A stretch of DNA of 64,000 bases from Streptomyces sp. DH41. GTDB lineage: Bacteria; Actinomycetota; Actinomycetes; Streptomycetales; Streptomycetaceae. Shown piece after piece: positions 52,775-61,662 of this stretch (its first letter is position 1; each line of letters begins with the position of its first letter). The DNA lies in assembly GCF_029813785.1 (NCBI RefSeq), contig NZ_JARVKY010000001.1:1-64000 (forward strand), given 5' to 3'. The notes beneath the pieces are model-generated. The model was not told the origin of the DNA and did no database searches. It was given only the letters and a program-made list of their open reading frames with translations. A program made the position numbers and the translations under genes.

Positions 52775-53377
52775 ATGAACCTCGCGGGGGTACGCGGGCG
52801 GGCCGCCCGGGCCGCCGCCGCGCTCAGGCGCGCGCGGGACGGCTCCGCCGGCGGCTTGGCGGCCGACCTCGCCGCCGCGGTCCGCACGGCCCACCGATCG
52901 CCGCGGGACGTGCGGGAACTGTGCCACGCGTTGTGCGCGGAGATGGCCGCGCGCCGCGCCGGACGCCCCATCGAGCTGCGCTTCGAACGGTTCCCGGACG
53001 AACTGATGGTCACCGGCCTGTGGGTCGAGTTCCACGACCGCGACCTGGTCATCGTCGAGGAACGGGCCGAGGCGGTGCAGCAACTGGTCATCCTCGGTCA
53101 CGAGTTGTGGCACATCCACGCCGGACACCGCCACCACCACGGCGTCGGCACGGCCGCCGCCCGCGCCCTGGCCGACCGGCCCGGCTGGACGGACGTGGCA
53201 CTGGTCGCGGCCGCCCGCGACGGCTCCCGGCAGGACGACGAGGCCGCCGCCGACGACTTCGGGCACCGCCTCGCCGCCGCGTGCCGGCCCCTGCTGCGCG
53301 GGCGGCCGGACGACACCTCCCCCCACCCCGTCCAGAGGTCGCTCGGCTACCGCGGACGGGGAGGCACACCACGGTGA
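52775..53377 (+). CDS. ImmA/IrrE-like metalloprotease-type protein
   Basis: A 200-residue protein, ATG behind AAGG. The zinc motif is LGHELWHIHAGH (His109, Glu110, His113), with a downstream acidic stretch (DDEAAADDFGHRLA) that may give the third ligand; this is the ImmA/IrrE pattern. Such proteases cleave repressors in mobile elements and stress circuits, and in Streptomyces this type is often labelled as a toxin component of a toxin-antitoxin system. The usual XRE partner is not adjacent. The stop overlaps the next GTG, so it is coupled to the membrane protein. Confidence 0.75.
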   Translation: MNLAGVRGRAARAAAALRRARDGSAGGLAADLAAAVRTAHRSPRDVRELCHALCAEMAARRAGRPIELRFERFPDELMVTGLWVEFHDRDLVIVEERAEAVQQLVILGHELWHIHAGHRHHHGVGTAAARALADRPGWTDVALVAAARDGSRQDDEAAADDFGHRLAAACRPLLRGRPDDTSPHPVQRSLGYRGRGGTPR

Positions 53378-54627
53378 CGACGGACTTCGCGGCGAGCCGC
53401 GCCGCCGCCGGACGGGCGCTCGAACCCGCCGACCTGCTCGGCGAGTTCTACATCTCCTTCTGGATCCCGGCCGCGGTCCTGACCGCCGCGCTGGCGATCA
53501 AACTGCCCACCGTGATCCGGCTCTGGCGTGACCCGCTGCTGCGCGCGGTCGGCGGTCTGCTGATCCTCGCCTGCACGGTGTTCGTCTTCGCGGCCCCCTC
53601 GACCATCGCCTGGACCAACCGGGTCACCGGCGTGCCCAACATCTCGGCGCCCTGGGTGTACTCCCTGCTGACCGCCTTCTGCGGCTCCTGTCTGCTGCTG
53701 ATCATCACCTGGCGCAACGGCCTGTCCGACCGCGCGGCGGCCACGCGCCGCGCCATGCGCTGGGTGGTCTGCGTCTACTCGGGAGTGATCGTCGCCCTGT
53801 GGACGCTGTTCGCCCTCGCGGACGCACCCGTGGAACGTCTGCGGGACCTGGACACGTACTACGCCACGACCCCCTTCATGCGCGAGCAGATCCTGCTCTA
53901 CCTGCTCGCCCACACCGTGGCCGTCCTGATCACGTCCTGGCTGATCTGGAACTGGGTGCGCACCGACGGCCTCGACGCCTGGCTGCGCTGGGGGCTGATG
54001 TTCCTCGGCGTGGGCTACGCGCTGAACCTGGTCTTCGACGCCGCCAAGCTCACCGCCGTCGCGGCCCGCTGGACCGGACACGACGCCGACTGGCTCAGCA
54101 CCGACCTGGCGCCGCCCGTCGCCTGCCTGTCCGCCATCGTGATCGCGCTGGGCTTCATCCTTCCGCACGCCGGCCAGTACCTGCGTGAACGCCGTCTGGT
54201 CCGGCTCGCCCACCGCGAACTGCGGCCGCTGTACCACCTGATGCGGTCGGTCGACAGCTCCGGCGTGCCCTTCGTCCCGCGCTCCACGCCGGAGCTGCGC
54301 CTCATCCGCCGAGAGACGTTCATCCGGGACGCGCTGCTGCCCCTGTCCCGGCACATCGACGAGGGCCGGCGGCGGCGGTCGTACGAGGCGGCCCTCTCCC
54401 TCGGTTTCCCGCCGGAGCGGGCCAAGGCCCTGGCCGCGGCGGTGGTGATCCTGGACGCCGTGGCGGACGGGCGGCAACCGCCACCACGCGAGGACGGCAC
54501 CGGCGAGGTGGACAGCACGAACCTGCTCCACGAGATCGGCGCCACCTCCCGGGCACTGCGCCGTCCCGACGAGATCGAGGCGGTACGCGCCCGTGCGTCC
54601 GCCCCCACAGAGAGCGCCCGCACATGA
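53374..54627 (+). CDS. MAB_1171c-type putative transporter (membrane protein with C-terminal DUF6545-like domain)
   Basis: A 417-residue protein, GTG start. Seven hydrophobic segments lie between residues about 25 and 265 ([122 protein letters not shown]). A cytoplasmic C-terminal domain ([20 protein letters not shown]) follows. It matches what is called the MAB_1171c family, of unknown function. Coupled by four-base overlaps to the protease-like and monooxygenase genes. Confidence 0.78.
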   Translation: MTTDFAASRAAAGRALEPADLLGEFYISFWIPAAVLTAALAIKLPTVIRLWRDPLLRAVGGLLILACTVFVFAAPSTIAWTNRVTGVPNISAPWVYSLLTAFCGSCLLLIITWRNGLSDRAAATRRAMRWVVCVYSGVIVALWTLFALADAPVERLRDLDTYYATTPFMREQILLYLLAHTVAVLITSWLIWNWVRTDGLDAWLRWGLMFLGVGYALNLVFDAAKLTAVAARWTGHDADWLSTDLAPPVACLSAIVIALGFILPHAGQYLRERRLVRLAHRELRPLYHLMRSVDSSGVPFVPRSTPELRLIRRETFIRDALLPLSRHIDEGRRRRSYEAALSLGFPPERAKALAAAVVILDAVADGRQPPPREDGTGEVDSTNLLHEIGATSRALRRPDEIEAVRARASAPTESART

Positions 54628-56030
54628 GCCAACGCCCCACCGGCGCCGTCGTCCTCGGCGGCTCGCTCGCCGGCATGCTCGCCGCCCGCGCCCTGGCGCC
54701 GTACGCCGGCCGGGTCACCGTGCTCGAGCGCGACGCGCTGCCCACCGGGCCCCACCCGCGCCGGGGACTGCCCCAGGCACGCCACGCCCACCAGCTGTGG
54801 TCGGGCGGAGCCCGCGCGCTGGAGGAGCTCCTGCCGGGCGTCACCGGCCGGCTCCGACAGGCGGGGGCCCACCGGCTGCCGGTCACCACGGACATGGTGG
54901 TGCTCTCCCCGCAGGGCTGGTACCGGCGGTGGGACGAGTCGCACGGAATGCTGCTGTGCACCCGCGACCTGCTGGACGCCACCGTCCGGGCGCTGGTGTG
55001 CGCCGACGAGCGGATCGAGGTCGTCGAGCACGCCGAGGCGCTCGGGCTCGACTGCCCGGACGGCACCGTGACGGGAGTACGCGCGCGGGTGCGCGGCACA
55101 GCCGAGCGCACACTCCGCGCCGGTCTGGTCGTCGACGCCACCGGACGCGCCTCGCACACCCCGCGGTGGCTGGCGGAACTGGGGCTGCCCGCGCCCAGGA
55201 CGCGGCGGGTGGACGCGGGTGTGGTGTACGCGAGCCGCCTGTACCGGGCTCCGGAGGGCGCCCGCGACGGCTTCCCCGTGGTCAACGTGCAGCTGGACCC
55301 GCGGTCCTGGGGTCCGGGGCGGGGCGGGGTCCTGCTCCCCGTCGAGGACGGACGGTGGCTCGTCACGCTGTACGGCTCCCGCGGCGGCGAACCGAGCGCC
55401 GACGCCGGGGACTTCGAACGGTACGCCCGCAAGGAGCTGCGGCACCCGGTGATAGGCGAGCTGCTGGCGCGGGCGGAGCCGCTGGGCGACGTGTCGCTCA
55501 CCCGGACCACCGCGAACCGGCGCCACTTCTACGAGCGGATGCCCGGGTGGCCGGAGAACCTCGTCGTGCTCGGGGACGCGCTGGCCGCCTTCAACCCGGT
55601 CTACGGGCACGGGATGTCGGTGGCGGCGCAGAGCGCGCTGGCGCTCCGCTCGGTGCTCGGCCGGTCCGGCTGGCAGGCACCGGAGCTGGCCCGGTCGGCC
55701 CAGCGGGCCGTCGCACGGCCGGTGGGCGCCGCGTGGGAACTCGCCGTCGGGCAGGACGTGTTCTTCCCCGGGGCCGCGCGGGGCGGACCGTCGCTGCGGG
55801 AGCGGCTGTCCGCGGCCTACGTCGGGCGGCTCGCGTACACCGCCACGGGCAACGGGCGCGTCGCCCGCCGGGTGACGGACGTGATGGCACTGGAGCGCGG
55901 CGCGCACGTACTGCTGGCACCGAGCGTGCTGACGGCCGCGGCGGCCGGTCCGCTCAAGCCGGAACTGAGCGGACCACCGCTGACGAAGCGCGAGCGCGAG
56001 GCCGCCGGGATGCTCCAGGGAGCGCCCTGA
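54624..56030 (+). CDS. FAD-dependent monooxygenase
   Basis: A 468-residue flavoprotein. The dinucleotide fold is [30 protein letters not shown]; the second FAD motif is [45 protein letters not shown] corresponds to the DG motif. The overall type is that of aromatic or polyketide monooxygenases and dehydrogenases. Substrate unknown. Third member of the coupled triad; co-expression with a membrane protein and a protease-like sensor suggests production or modification of a small molecule (inference). Confidence 0.85.
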   Translation: MSQRPTGAVVLGGSLAGMLAARALAPYAGRVTVLERDALPTGPHPRRGLPQARHAHQLWSGGARALEELLPGVTGRLRQAGAHRLPVTTDMVVLSPQGWYRRWDESHGMLLCTRDLLDATVRALVCADERIEVVEHAEALGLDCPDGTVTGVRARVRGTAERTLRAGLVVDATGRASHTPRWLAELGLPAPRTRRVDAGVVYASRLYRAPEGARDGFPVVNVQLDPRSWGPGRGGVLLPVEDGRWLVTLYGSRGGEPSADAGDFERYARKELRHPVIGELLARAEPLGDVSLTRTTANRRHFYERMPGWPENLVVLGDALAAFNPVYGHGMSVAAQSALALRSVLGRSGWQAPELARSAQRAVARPVGAAWELAVGQDVFFPGAARGGPSLRERLSAAYVGRLAYTATGNGRVARRVTDVMALERGAHVLLAPSVLTAAAAGPLKPELSGPPLTKREREAAGMLQGAP

Positions 56031-56046
56031 CGGCCCCGCGCCGCCC

Positions 56047-56949
56047 TCAGCCCGCGAACGCCGGCTGGGCCGTCCCCTGGCCCGCGCCCGGCACCACCAG
56101 TACCGAGCCCGCCAGCGGGTGCGGGGCCGTCAGGCCCACCCGGGCCGTGGTGATGTACAGGTCGGTCAGGTCCGGGCCGCCGAAGGCGCAGGCCGTGACC
56201 CGGGGGGTCGGGAGCGGGATCACCCGGTCCAGGTCACCGGACGGGGTGTAGCGGCGTACCGCGCCGCCGTCCCACAGGGCGACCCACACACAGCCCTCGG
56301 CGTCGACACACAGACCGTCGGGGAAACCGGCGCCGTCCTCGATCGTGGCCAGGGGGCGGCGGCCGGTGATCCGGCCGCCCCCCGTGCCGGCGTCGACGAC
56401 GTCGAAGACGTCGATACGGCGGGTCGGCGTGTCGACGTAGTACATCAGCCGGCCGTCCGGGCTCCAGCCGGTGCCGTTGCTCACCGTCACGTCGTCGAGG
56501 ACGCCCTCGACCGTTCCGTCCCCGCCGACCCGGGACAGCGTGCCGCCGCCGGGTGCCTCGTCGTAGCGCATGGTGCCGGTCCACAGCGTGCCGTCGGGGG
56601 CGACGGCGGCGTCGTTGCCGCGGCGGCCGGGGACGGCCTCCCGGTGCAGCCAGCGGAAGGTGTCGTCGGGGTCGAGGAGAGCGATCCCGTCCCGCAGGTT
56701 GAGGACGAGGCCGCCGCCCGCGCGGGGCTTGACGGCGCCCACGTGCTGGTCGGTGCGGCGGACCGTGCGCCGGCCGGTCGCCGGATCGTGGGTGTGGACG
56801 CGGGAGTTCAGGATGTCGATCCACAGGAGGCGGCCCGTCGCCGGGTCCCAGGTGGGTCCCTCGCCGAGGGACGCCTCCTCGTGGACGGCCACTTCGAAGG
56901 CCGTGCCGGTCGCGGTACCGCGCCGCGTCGTCGTACCGCGCCGCGTCAT
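56047..56949 (-). CDS. SMP-30/gluconolactonase-type sugar lactonase
   Basis: A 300-residue six-bladed beta-propeller. Metal ligands are visible: Glu in [18 protein letters not shown], Asn in [16 protein letters not shown] and [18 protein letters not shown], and Asp in [19 protein letters not shown]. It opens sugar lactones to sugar acids. Its ATG overlaps the iclR stop, so lactonase and regulator are one unit. With the dehydrogenase and MR/MLE dehydratase at 27.5-29.7 kb it would complete an oxidative sugar route; this is inferred from shared operators rather than adjacency. Confidence 0.9.
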   Translation of the reverse strand: MTRRGTTTRRGTATGTAFEVAVHEEASLGEGPTWDPATGRLLWIDILNSRVHTHDPATGRRTVRRTDQHVGAVKPRAGGGLVLNLRDGIALLDPDDTFRWLHREAVPGRRGNDAAVAPDGTLWTGTMRYDEAPGGGTLSRVGGDGTVEGVLDDVTVSNGTGWSPDGRLMYYVDTPTRRIDVFDVVDAGTGGGRITGRRPLATIEDGAGFPDGLCVDAEGCVWVALWDGGAVRRYTPSGDLDRVIPLPTPRVTACAFGGPDLTDLYITTARVGLTAPHPLAGSVLVVPGAGQGTAQPAFAG

Positions 56950-57719
56950 GCCGCGCTCCGGTGACCGAGGCGCTCGGAGAGGTCGGCGGCACCCTTGACG
57001 GCGAGCTGCTCCAGCTCGCCGAGGCGCTCCTCGCTCCAGCGGATCATGGGCACGGAGATCGACAGCGCGGCGACGACCCGGCCGGTGCGGTCGCGGACCG
57101 GGGTGGCCACGCAGGAGACGTCCGGGTTGGACTCGCGGTTCTCCACCGCGACGCCGCGCTCGCGGATCCGGGCCAGGGCCTCGCGCAGGGCGGCCGGGTC
57201 GGTGATGCTGTTCGGGGTCATGGCGGTCAGTTCCGCGCCGTCGGGGAAGCGGGCGGCGACCTCCGGCTCGGGGAGGGAGGCCAGCAGCATCTTGCCGACG
57301 GACGTGCAGTGGGCGGGCAGCCTGCGCCCGGCCGCCGACACCATGCGCACCGCGTGCGTGGAGTCCACCTTGGCGATGTAGATGACGTCCGTGTCCTCCA
57401 GGATCGCCACGTGCACGGTCTCGTCGCAGGTCTCGGCGACGGTCCGGGCGACCTGCTGTCCCTCGGCGGCGAGGTCGAGGTGCTCGGCGTAGCGGGCGCC
57501 GAGCTGGTACGGACGCACACCGAGCCGGTACCGTCCGGGCTGCCCGGCCACGGGGACGATGTACTTCCGGGCGGAGAGCGTGGTGACCAGCTCGTGCACG
57601 GTGGTGCGCGGCAGCTGGAGCCGCCGCACGATGTCGGGGGCGGAGAGCGTGCCGTCCCCGTCGAGGAAGAGCTCCAGTATGTCGAGAGCCCGGGTCACGG
57701 CTGGTACGAGGCGTCCCAT
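56946..57719 (-). CDS. IclR-family regulator, probable master of the arabinan/arabinose island
   Basis: A 257-residue IclR protein from the ATG at 57719, GGGAGG upstream. The winged HTH is VTRALDILELFLDGDGTLSAPDIVRRLQLPRTTVHELVTTLSARKYI (about 8-54). The effector domain shows TVHVAILEDTDVIYIAKVDS, LPAHCTSVGKMLLA and VSCVATPVRDRTGRVVAALSISVP. IclR proteins bind palindromes as dimers or tetramers and respond to sugar or acid metabolites. Two copies of the shared element sit in its own promoter, so it is probably autoregulated. Confidence 0.9.
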   Translation of the reverse strand: MGRLVPAVTRALDILELFLDGDGTLSAPDIVRRLQLPRTTVHELVTTLSARKYIVPVAGQPGRYRLGVRPYQLGARYAEHLDLAAEGQQVARTVAETCDETVHVAILEDTDVIYIAKVDSTHAVRMVSAAGRRLPAHCTSVGKMLLASLPEPEVAARFPDGAELTAMTPNSITDPAALREALARIRERGVAVENRESNPDVSCVATPVRDRTGRVVAALSISVPMIRWSEERLGELEQLAVKGAADLSERLGHRSAA

Positions 57720-57739
57720 GTCCCGCCCCCTCCCTAAGT

Positions 57740-57807
57740 TGTTCGAGATTTCAACAGGCGATCGGAATAACGAACACAGGCTACTCACATCGCGTTTGCC
57801 GGGGCAA
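57740..57807 (-). promoter_or_regulatory. iclR promoter with two TGTTCG sites
   Basis: On the minus strand TTGCCC (57807-57802) and TAGCCT (57783-57778) are 18 bases apart. Downstream lie 57761-57776 (TGTTCGTTATTCCGAT on the minus strand) and 57740-57755 (TGTTCGAGATTTCAAC on the plus strand), in opposite orientation. Two facing sites suit a tetramer and autorepression. Confidence 0.72.
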
Positions 57808-57843
57808 TGGGCTTGCGTCCCGTCCATGGTCCACGATGGTGCG

Positions 57844-58446
57844 ATGGTCCCCATGCCCACCGGAAAGCGGCCCGCCGCCCCGTTCACCCCGCTCGACTTC
57901 CAGCTGGTGCTGCTGCGGCGCATGGCCGACCACAACCCCGGCCTCGTCGAGGACGCCCGCCGTGAGCTGGGCGCCTCGATCGCCGGCATGCGGGAGGCCA
58001 ACAGGCGCTGGCAGGCGATGCTCCGCGCCCCGCGCTCCCGCTCGGCCGCCTCCCGGTACCGCTCCGTGCTCGGCGAACCCGAGTCGTCGGCTCCCCGCCG
58101 GATCGGCGACCTGGAGTGCGAGGCCCGGCAGTGGCGGCTCCCCCTCTGGCCGGACCTGCGCTTCGAGGTGCTCGTCGCCGACAAGGGCGTCGTGTGGAAC
58201 GAGTGGCTGGTCCGCGCCCCCGGCGCCGAGGGCCCGGAACCGCGCACCCTGGACGACCTCACCCCCTGGTCCTGCACCGTCGACGAGGCGGCCCGCGCCT
58301 TCGCCCCCGCCCGGCCGCTCCAGGGCTCGGCCCCCACCCGGTGGGGGCTGGCCTTCACCGCCCCGGACGCGCGGGGCCGACGGCACGAGGTCGTCGCCGA
58401 GTTCACCTGGGGTCTGCTCCAGCGGACGGCGGTCGGCGACCGCTAA
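57844..58446 (+). CDS. Hypothetical protein
   Basis: A 200-residue soluble protein not recognised as a named family, although the opening TGKRPAAPFTPLDFQLVLLRRMADHNPGLVEDARRELG looks conserved in Streptomyces. The N-terminal half is helical and basic (ANRRWQAMLRAPRSRSAASRYRSVLG); the C-terminal half is richer in beta segments (WRLPLWPDLRFEVLVADKGVVWNEWLVRAP; VVAEFTWGLLQ). In-frame ATGs at 57826, 57844 and 57853 leave the start open; CACGAT seven bases before 57844 could be a -10. The 3' end overlaps the convergent ATP-grasp gene by four bases. Confidence 0.65.
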   Translation: MVPMPTGKRPAAPFTPLDFQLVLLRRMADHNPGLVEDARRELGASIAGMREANRRWQAMLRAPRSRSAASRYRSVLGEPESSAPRRIGDLECEARQWRLPLWPDLRFEVLVADKGVVWNEWLVRAPGAEGPEPRTLDDLTPWSCTVDEAARAFAPARPLQGSAPTRWGLAFTAPDARGRRHEVVAEFTWGLLQRTAVGDR

Positions 58447-59330
58447 CGGGCCGCTTCGAGCACCGCCTCCGCCATCCGCCGCAGCGACCCCTCGTGCAGC
58501 CACAGGAACAGGTTGGGCTCGACCAGCTCCAGCTCCATCACCTGCGGCTGCCCGTCCTCCCCGTCCACCAGGTCGACGCGGGCGTACAGCAGCTCGGGGG
58601 CGTCCGGTACGGCGGCCAGGGCGCGTTCGGCGACGGCGAGTTCGGCCGGGGTCGGGGTCCAGGGCTCGAGGCCCGGGTGCGCGACCTTGCGCTCGTCGTA
58701 CGGCGTCCCGGGCGTGAGGACGGCGCCCTTGCGGCTGGCGTGCAGCGGGCGCCCGCCGACGAACTGCAGCGCCCGTTCGCCGGCGGTGTCGATGCCGCGC
58801 ACGTACGGCTGCACCATCGCCGTGAGCCCCTCCGCGTGCATCCGCTCGACCTGCCGTACGGCGGTGGCGTGCTCGTCGGGTGTGTAGCGGGCGGCGAAAC
58901 GCGCTCCGGCACCGGAGGCGGGCTTGACGACGTACTCGTGGTCCCCGGGCAGGTCGGGCACCTCACCGGGGGCCGTGTAGCGGGTGGGAACGGTGGGCAC
59001 ACCGGCCGCCGCGAGGTCGCCTAGGTAGCGCTTGTCGGTGTTCCAGCGCACGACCGCCGCCGGGTTCGCCAGCCGCGTCAGCTTGCCGCACTCCTCGGCC
59101 CACGCCGTGAACTCGCCCGCCCGCCAGCTGTAGTCCCAGGTGGAACGGATCACGGCGAGGTCGAAGGACCCCCAGTCGACGCCGTCGTCGTCCCACACCT
59201 CGGCGGACGCCCGCGCCCCCGCCTCCTCCAGCGCCCGCACGAGCGCCGGGAGGTCGCGGTCCACGCTGACGTGCGGTCCGGTACGGCAGGTGACGAGCGC
59301 TATGCGGGGCACGGCGGATATGGCGGACAT
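58443..59330 (-). CDS. ATP-grasp enzyme (RimK/glutathione-synthetase-like)
   Basis: A 295-residue ligase-type protein from the ATG at 59330. An N-terminal domain (RIALVTCRTGPHVSVDRDLPALVRAL, DDGVDWGSFDLAVIRSTWDYSWR) is followed by the ATP-grasp: YVVKPASGAGARFAARYT (ATP-binding Lys and small loop) and the metal site QVMELELVEPNLFLW (Glu, Glu, Asn). Members join an acid to an amine using ATP; the substrates here are unknown. It lies directly downstream of the gntR gene (two-base gap) on the same strand, so may share its promoter. Confidence 0.82.
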   Translation of the reverse strand: MSAISAVPRIALVTCRTGPHVSVDRDLPALVRALEEAGARASAEVWDDDGVDWGSFDLAVIRSTWDYSWRAGEFTAWAEECGKLTRLANPAAVVRWNTDKRYLGDLAAAGVPTVPTRYTAPGEVPDLPGDHEYVVKPASGAGARFAARYTPDEHATAVRQVERMHAEGLTAMVQPYVRGIDTAGERALQFVGGRPLHASRKGAVLTPGTPYDERKVAHPGLEPWTPTPAELAVAERALAAVPDAPELLYARVDLVDGEDGQPQVMELELVEPNLFLWLHEGSLRRMAEAVLEAAR

Positions 59331-59332
59331 GC

Positions 59333-60046
59333 CTATCGTTCCTCTTCCGGTTCCGGGTCCCAGTCCAGCAGCCGGACCTTGGCGACGGTGCGGACATGGC
59401 GGCGCATCGCGGTGGCGGCCTGCCGGGGCTGCCGGGCGGCGACGGCGTCCAGGATGGCCCGGTGCTGGGCCAGGGAGCGGCCGGGGCGGCCCGGCTGGCG
59501 CAGGGACTCGGTGCGGCTCTCGGCGATCTGGTGGGCGATGGAACGCATGAACTCCGCGAGGAGGCTGCTGTGCGCCGCCGCCGTCACCGCCGCGTGGAAC
59601 AGCCGGTCGCCCTCGACCCCGTGAGCGCCGCGCTCGATCTCCTCGGCCATCACGTCCAGCGCGGACCGCATCGCGGCCAGGTCGTCCTCCGTGCGGCGCT
59701 CGGCGGCCAGTTCGGCGAGCTTCGTCTCCAGCGCCTCGCGGGCCTCCAGGACGTCCGGGAGCCGCCGTCGGCGTTCGACCATCTCCTCGACGGGCTCGAC
59801 GTCGAGGCTGTCCCGCACCAGGTACGTCCCGCCGCCGTGCCGTGCCTCCACCAGGCCCTGGACCTCCAGGACCACGATGGCCTGCTTCACCGAGGCCCGG
59901 CTGACACCGAGGCGCTGGGCGAGGTCGCGTTCGGGCGGAAGCCGGTCGCCGGCGCGCAGGCCGCCGTCGGTGACGTACTGGCGCAGCCGCTCCAGCACCT
60001 GTTCGTACAGGCGCTGTCTGGTCATGGGGCGCAGGGCGTCGGTCAC
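59333..60046 (-). CDS. FadR-type GntR regulator of the malonate genes
   Basis: A 237-residue GntR/FadR protein from the GTG at 60046, with GAGGGGGGA upstream. The winged HTH is LYEQVLERLRQYVTDGGLRAGDRLPPERDLAQRLGVSRASVKQAIVVLEVQGLVEARHGGGTYLV; the C-terminal FCD domain has the metal/effector positions FHAAVTAAAHSSLL and AQHRAILDAVAARQ. It is divergent from a MatC carrier, matB and a carboxyltransferase, so it is likely a MatR-like sensor of malonate or a related acid. Confidence 0.9.
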   Translation of the reverse strand: MTDALRPMTRQRLYEQVLERLRQYVTDGGLRAGDRLPPERDLAQRLGVSRASVKQAIVVLEVQGLVEARHGGGTYLVRDSLDVEPVEEMVERRRRLPDVLEAREALETKLAELAAERRTEDDLAAMRSALDVMAEEIERGAHGVEGDRLFHAAVTAAAHSSLLAEFMRSIAHQIAESRTESLRQPGRPGRSLAQHRAILDAVAARQPRQAATAMRRHVRTVAKVRLLDWDPEPEEER

Positions 60047-60089
60047 GAGATCCCCCCTCTCGCCGGGAGCGTAGCACCGGGCGATCGGT

Positions 60090-60194
60090 GGCCGAGTGGC
60101 TGAACCAATTCGTGCGCGACCCCTTGACGGCGGACCGGGCGGGGCCCACTCTGACCGACCAGCCGCACCGTTCAAGTGGATCAGCCACTCAGCC
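60090..60194. promoter_or_regulatory. Divergent control region with paired GntR operators
   Basis: TGGTTCAGCCACTCGGCC (minus strand, 60107-60090) and TGGATCAGCCACTCAGCC (plus strand, 60177-60194) agree at 16 of 18 positions and face opposite ways, one by each start. TTGACG at 60124-60129 with CACTCT 17 bases later is a possible promoter for the carrier. The pair is the likely GntR operator. Confidence 0.8.
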
Positions 60195-60222
60195 AATAAG
60201 GTCAGCCGTCGGGAGCCCCCGC

Positions 60223-61611
60223 ATGTCCCCCGAACTCATCTCGATCCTTGTCCTCGTCGTGGTGTTCGTCATCGCGACCACGCGTTCCGTCAACATGGGC
60301 GCCCTCGCCTTCGCCGCCGCCTTCGGGGTGGGCACGCTGGTCGCGGACCTCGACGCGGACGGCATCTTCGCCGGTTTCCCCGGCGACCTGTTCGTCGTCC
60401 TCGTCGGCGTCACCTATCTGTTCGCGATCGCCCGCGCCAACGGCACCACCGACTGGCTGGTGCACGCGGCCGTCCGGCTCGTGCGAGGGCGGGTGGCGCT
60501 GATCCCGTGGGTGATGTTCGCGCTGACCGGCGCGCTCACGGCGATCGGCGCGGTCAGCCCGGCCGCCGTCGCGATCGTCGCGCCGATCGCGCTGAGCTTC
60601 GCCACCCGGTACGCGATCAGCCCGCTGCTGATGGGCACGATGGTGGTGCACGGCGCACAGGCCGGCGGCTTCTCGCCGATCAGCATCTACGGCTCGATCG
60701 TCAACGGCATCGTCGAGCGCGAGGGGCTGCCGGGCAGCGAGGTGACCCTCTTCCTGACCTCGCTGGTCGCCAACCTCGTCATCGCGGGTGCGCTGTTCGT
60801 GCTGTTCGGCGGGCGCAAGCTGTGGGCGCGGGGATCGGTGACGCCGGAGGACGCCGGTGAGGCGGGCTCGGGCACGAAGGCCCCCGGCGCCGGCGCGGAC
60901 CCAGGGATCGGCAAGGGCAGCGGCACCAGCAAGGGCACCAGCACCGGCGCCGCCCCCACCGCGGTCGCCGTCCGACCCGGTCAGGACACCGACGGCACCG
61001 GCGCCGGCCCGCACCTCACGCCGGCCCGGATCGCCACCCTGCTCGCCCTGGTCGCCCTGGTCGTGGCCGTCCTCGGCTTCGACCTGGACGCGGGCCTGAC
61101 CGCGGTCTCCCTCGCCGTCGTGCTGAGCACGGCCTGGCCGGACGACAGCCGCCGCGCGGTCGGTGAGATCGCCTGGTCCACGGTCCTGCTGATCTGCGGT
61201 GTCCTCACGTACGTCGGTGTGCTGGAGGAGATCGGCACCATCACCTGGGCCGGCGAGGGCGTAGGCGGCATCGGCGTTCCGCTGCTGGCGGCGGTGCTGC
61301 TCTGCTACATCGGCGCGATCGTGTCGGCCTTCGCCTCCTCCGTGGGGATCATGGGCGCGCTGATCCCGCTGGCGGTGCCGTTCCTCGCGCAGGGCGAGAT
61401 CGGGGCGGTCGGCATGGTGGCCGCGCTCGCGGTCTCGGCGACGGTCGTGGACGTCAGCCCGTTCTCGACGAACGGCGCGCTGGTGCTGGCCGCGGCGCCG
61501 GAGGCCGAACGCGAGCGATTCTTCAGGCAGCTGATGGTCTACGGAGGGATCGTGGTGGCGGCCGTGCCCGCGCTGGCGTGGCTGGTGCTGGTCGTGCCCG
61601 GCTTCGGGTAG
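60223..61611 (+). CDS. MatC-type dicarboxylate (malonate) carrier
   Basis: A 462-residue membrane protein with about eleven helices in two halves, joined by a Gly/Thr-rich loop (about 215-260). LALVALVVAVLGFDLDAGL opens the second half, and the conserved ends AIGAVSPAAVAIVAPIAL and ATVVDVSPFSTNGALVLAAAP are the SPxx-type anion signatures of the ArsB/DASS/MatC group. With matB directly downstream it probably imports malonate. Start ATG at 60223 with GGGAG seven bases upstream; the longer frame runs through the promoter. Confidence 0.85.
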   Translation: MSPELISILVLVVVFVIATTRSVNMGALAFAAAFGVGTLVADLDADGIFAGFPGDLFVVLVGVTYLFAIARANGTTDWLVHAAVRLVRGRVALIPWVMFALTGALTAIGAVSPAAVAIVAPIALSFATRYAISPLLMGTMVVHGAQAGGFSPISIYGSIVNGIVEREGLPGSEVTLFLTSLVANLVIAGALFVLFGGRKLWARGSVTPEDAGEAGSGTKAPGAGADPGIGKGSGTSKGTSTGAAPTAVAVRPGQDTDGTGAGPHLTPARIATLLALVALVVAVLGFDLDAGLTAVSLAVVLSTAWPDDSRRAVGEIAWSTVLLICGVLTYVGVLEEIGTITWAGEGVGGIGVPLLAAVLLCYIGAIVSAFASSVGIMGALIPLAVPFLAQGEIGAVGMVAALAVSATVVDVSPFSTNGALVLAAAPEAERERFFRQLMVYGGIVVAAVPALAWLVLVVPGFG

Positions 61612-61662
61612 GCCGACGTCGCAGAATCGGTAACCGCGAGCAACTGCTAAGGAGTACGACGC

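Noticed and set aside
60086..60110. GGTGGCCGAGTGGCTGAA resembles the start and D-arm of a serine tRNA
   Set aside because: No anticodon stem, variable arm, T-arm (GGTTCGANTCC) or acceptor partner follows; the sequence is better explained as one of two mirrored GntR operators.
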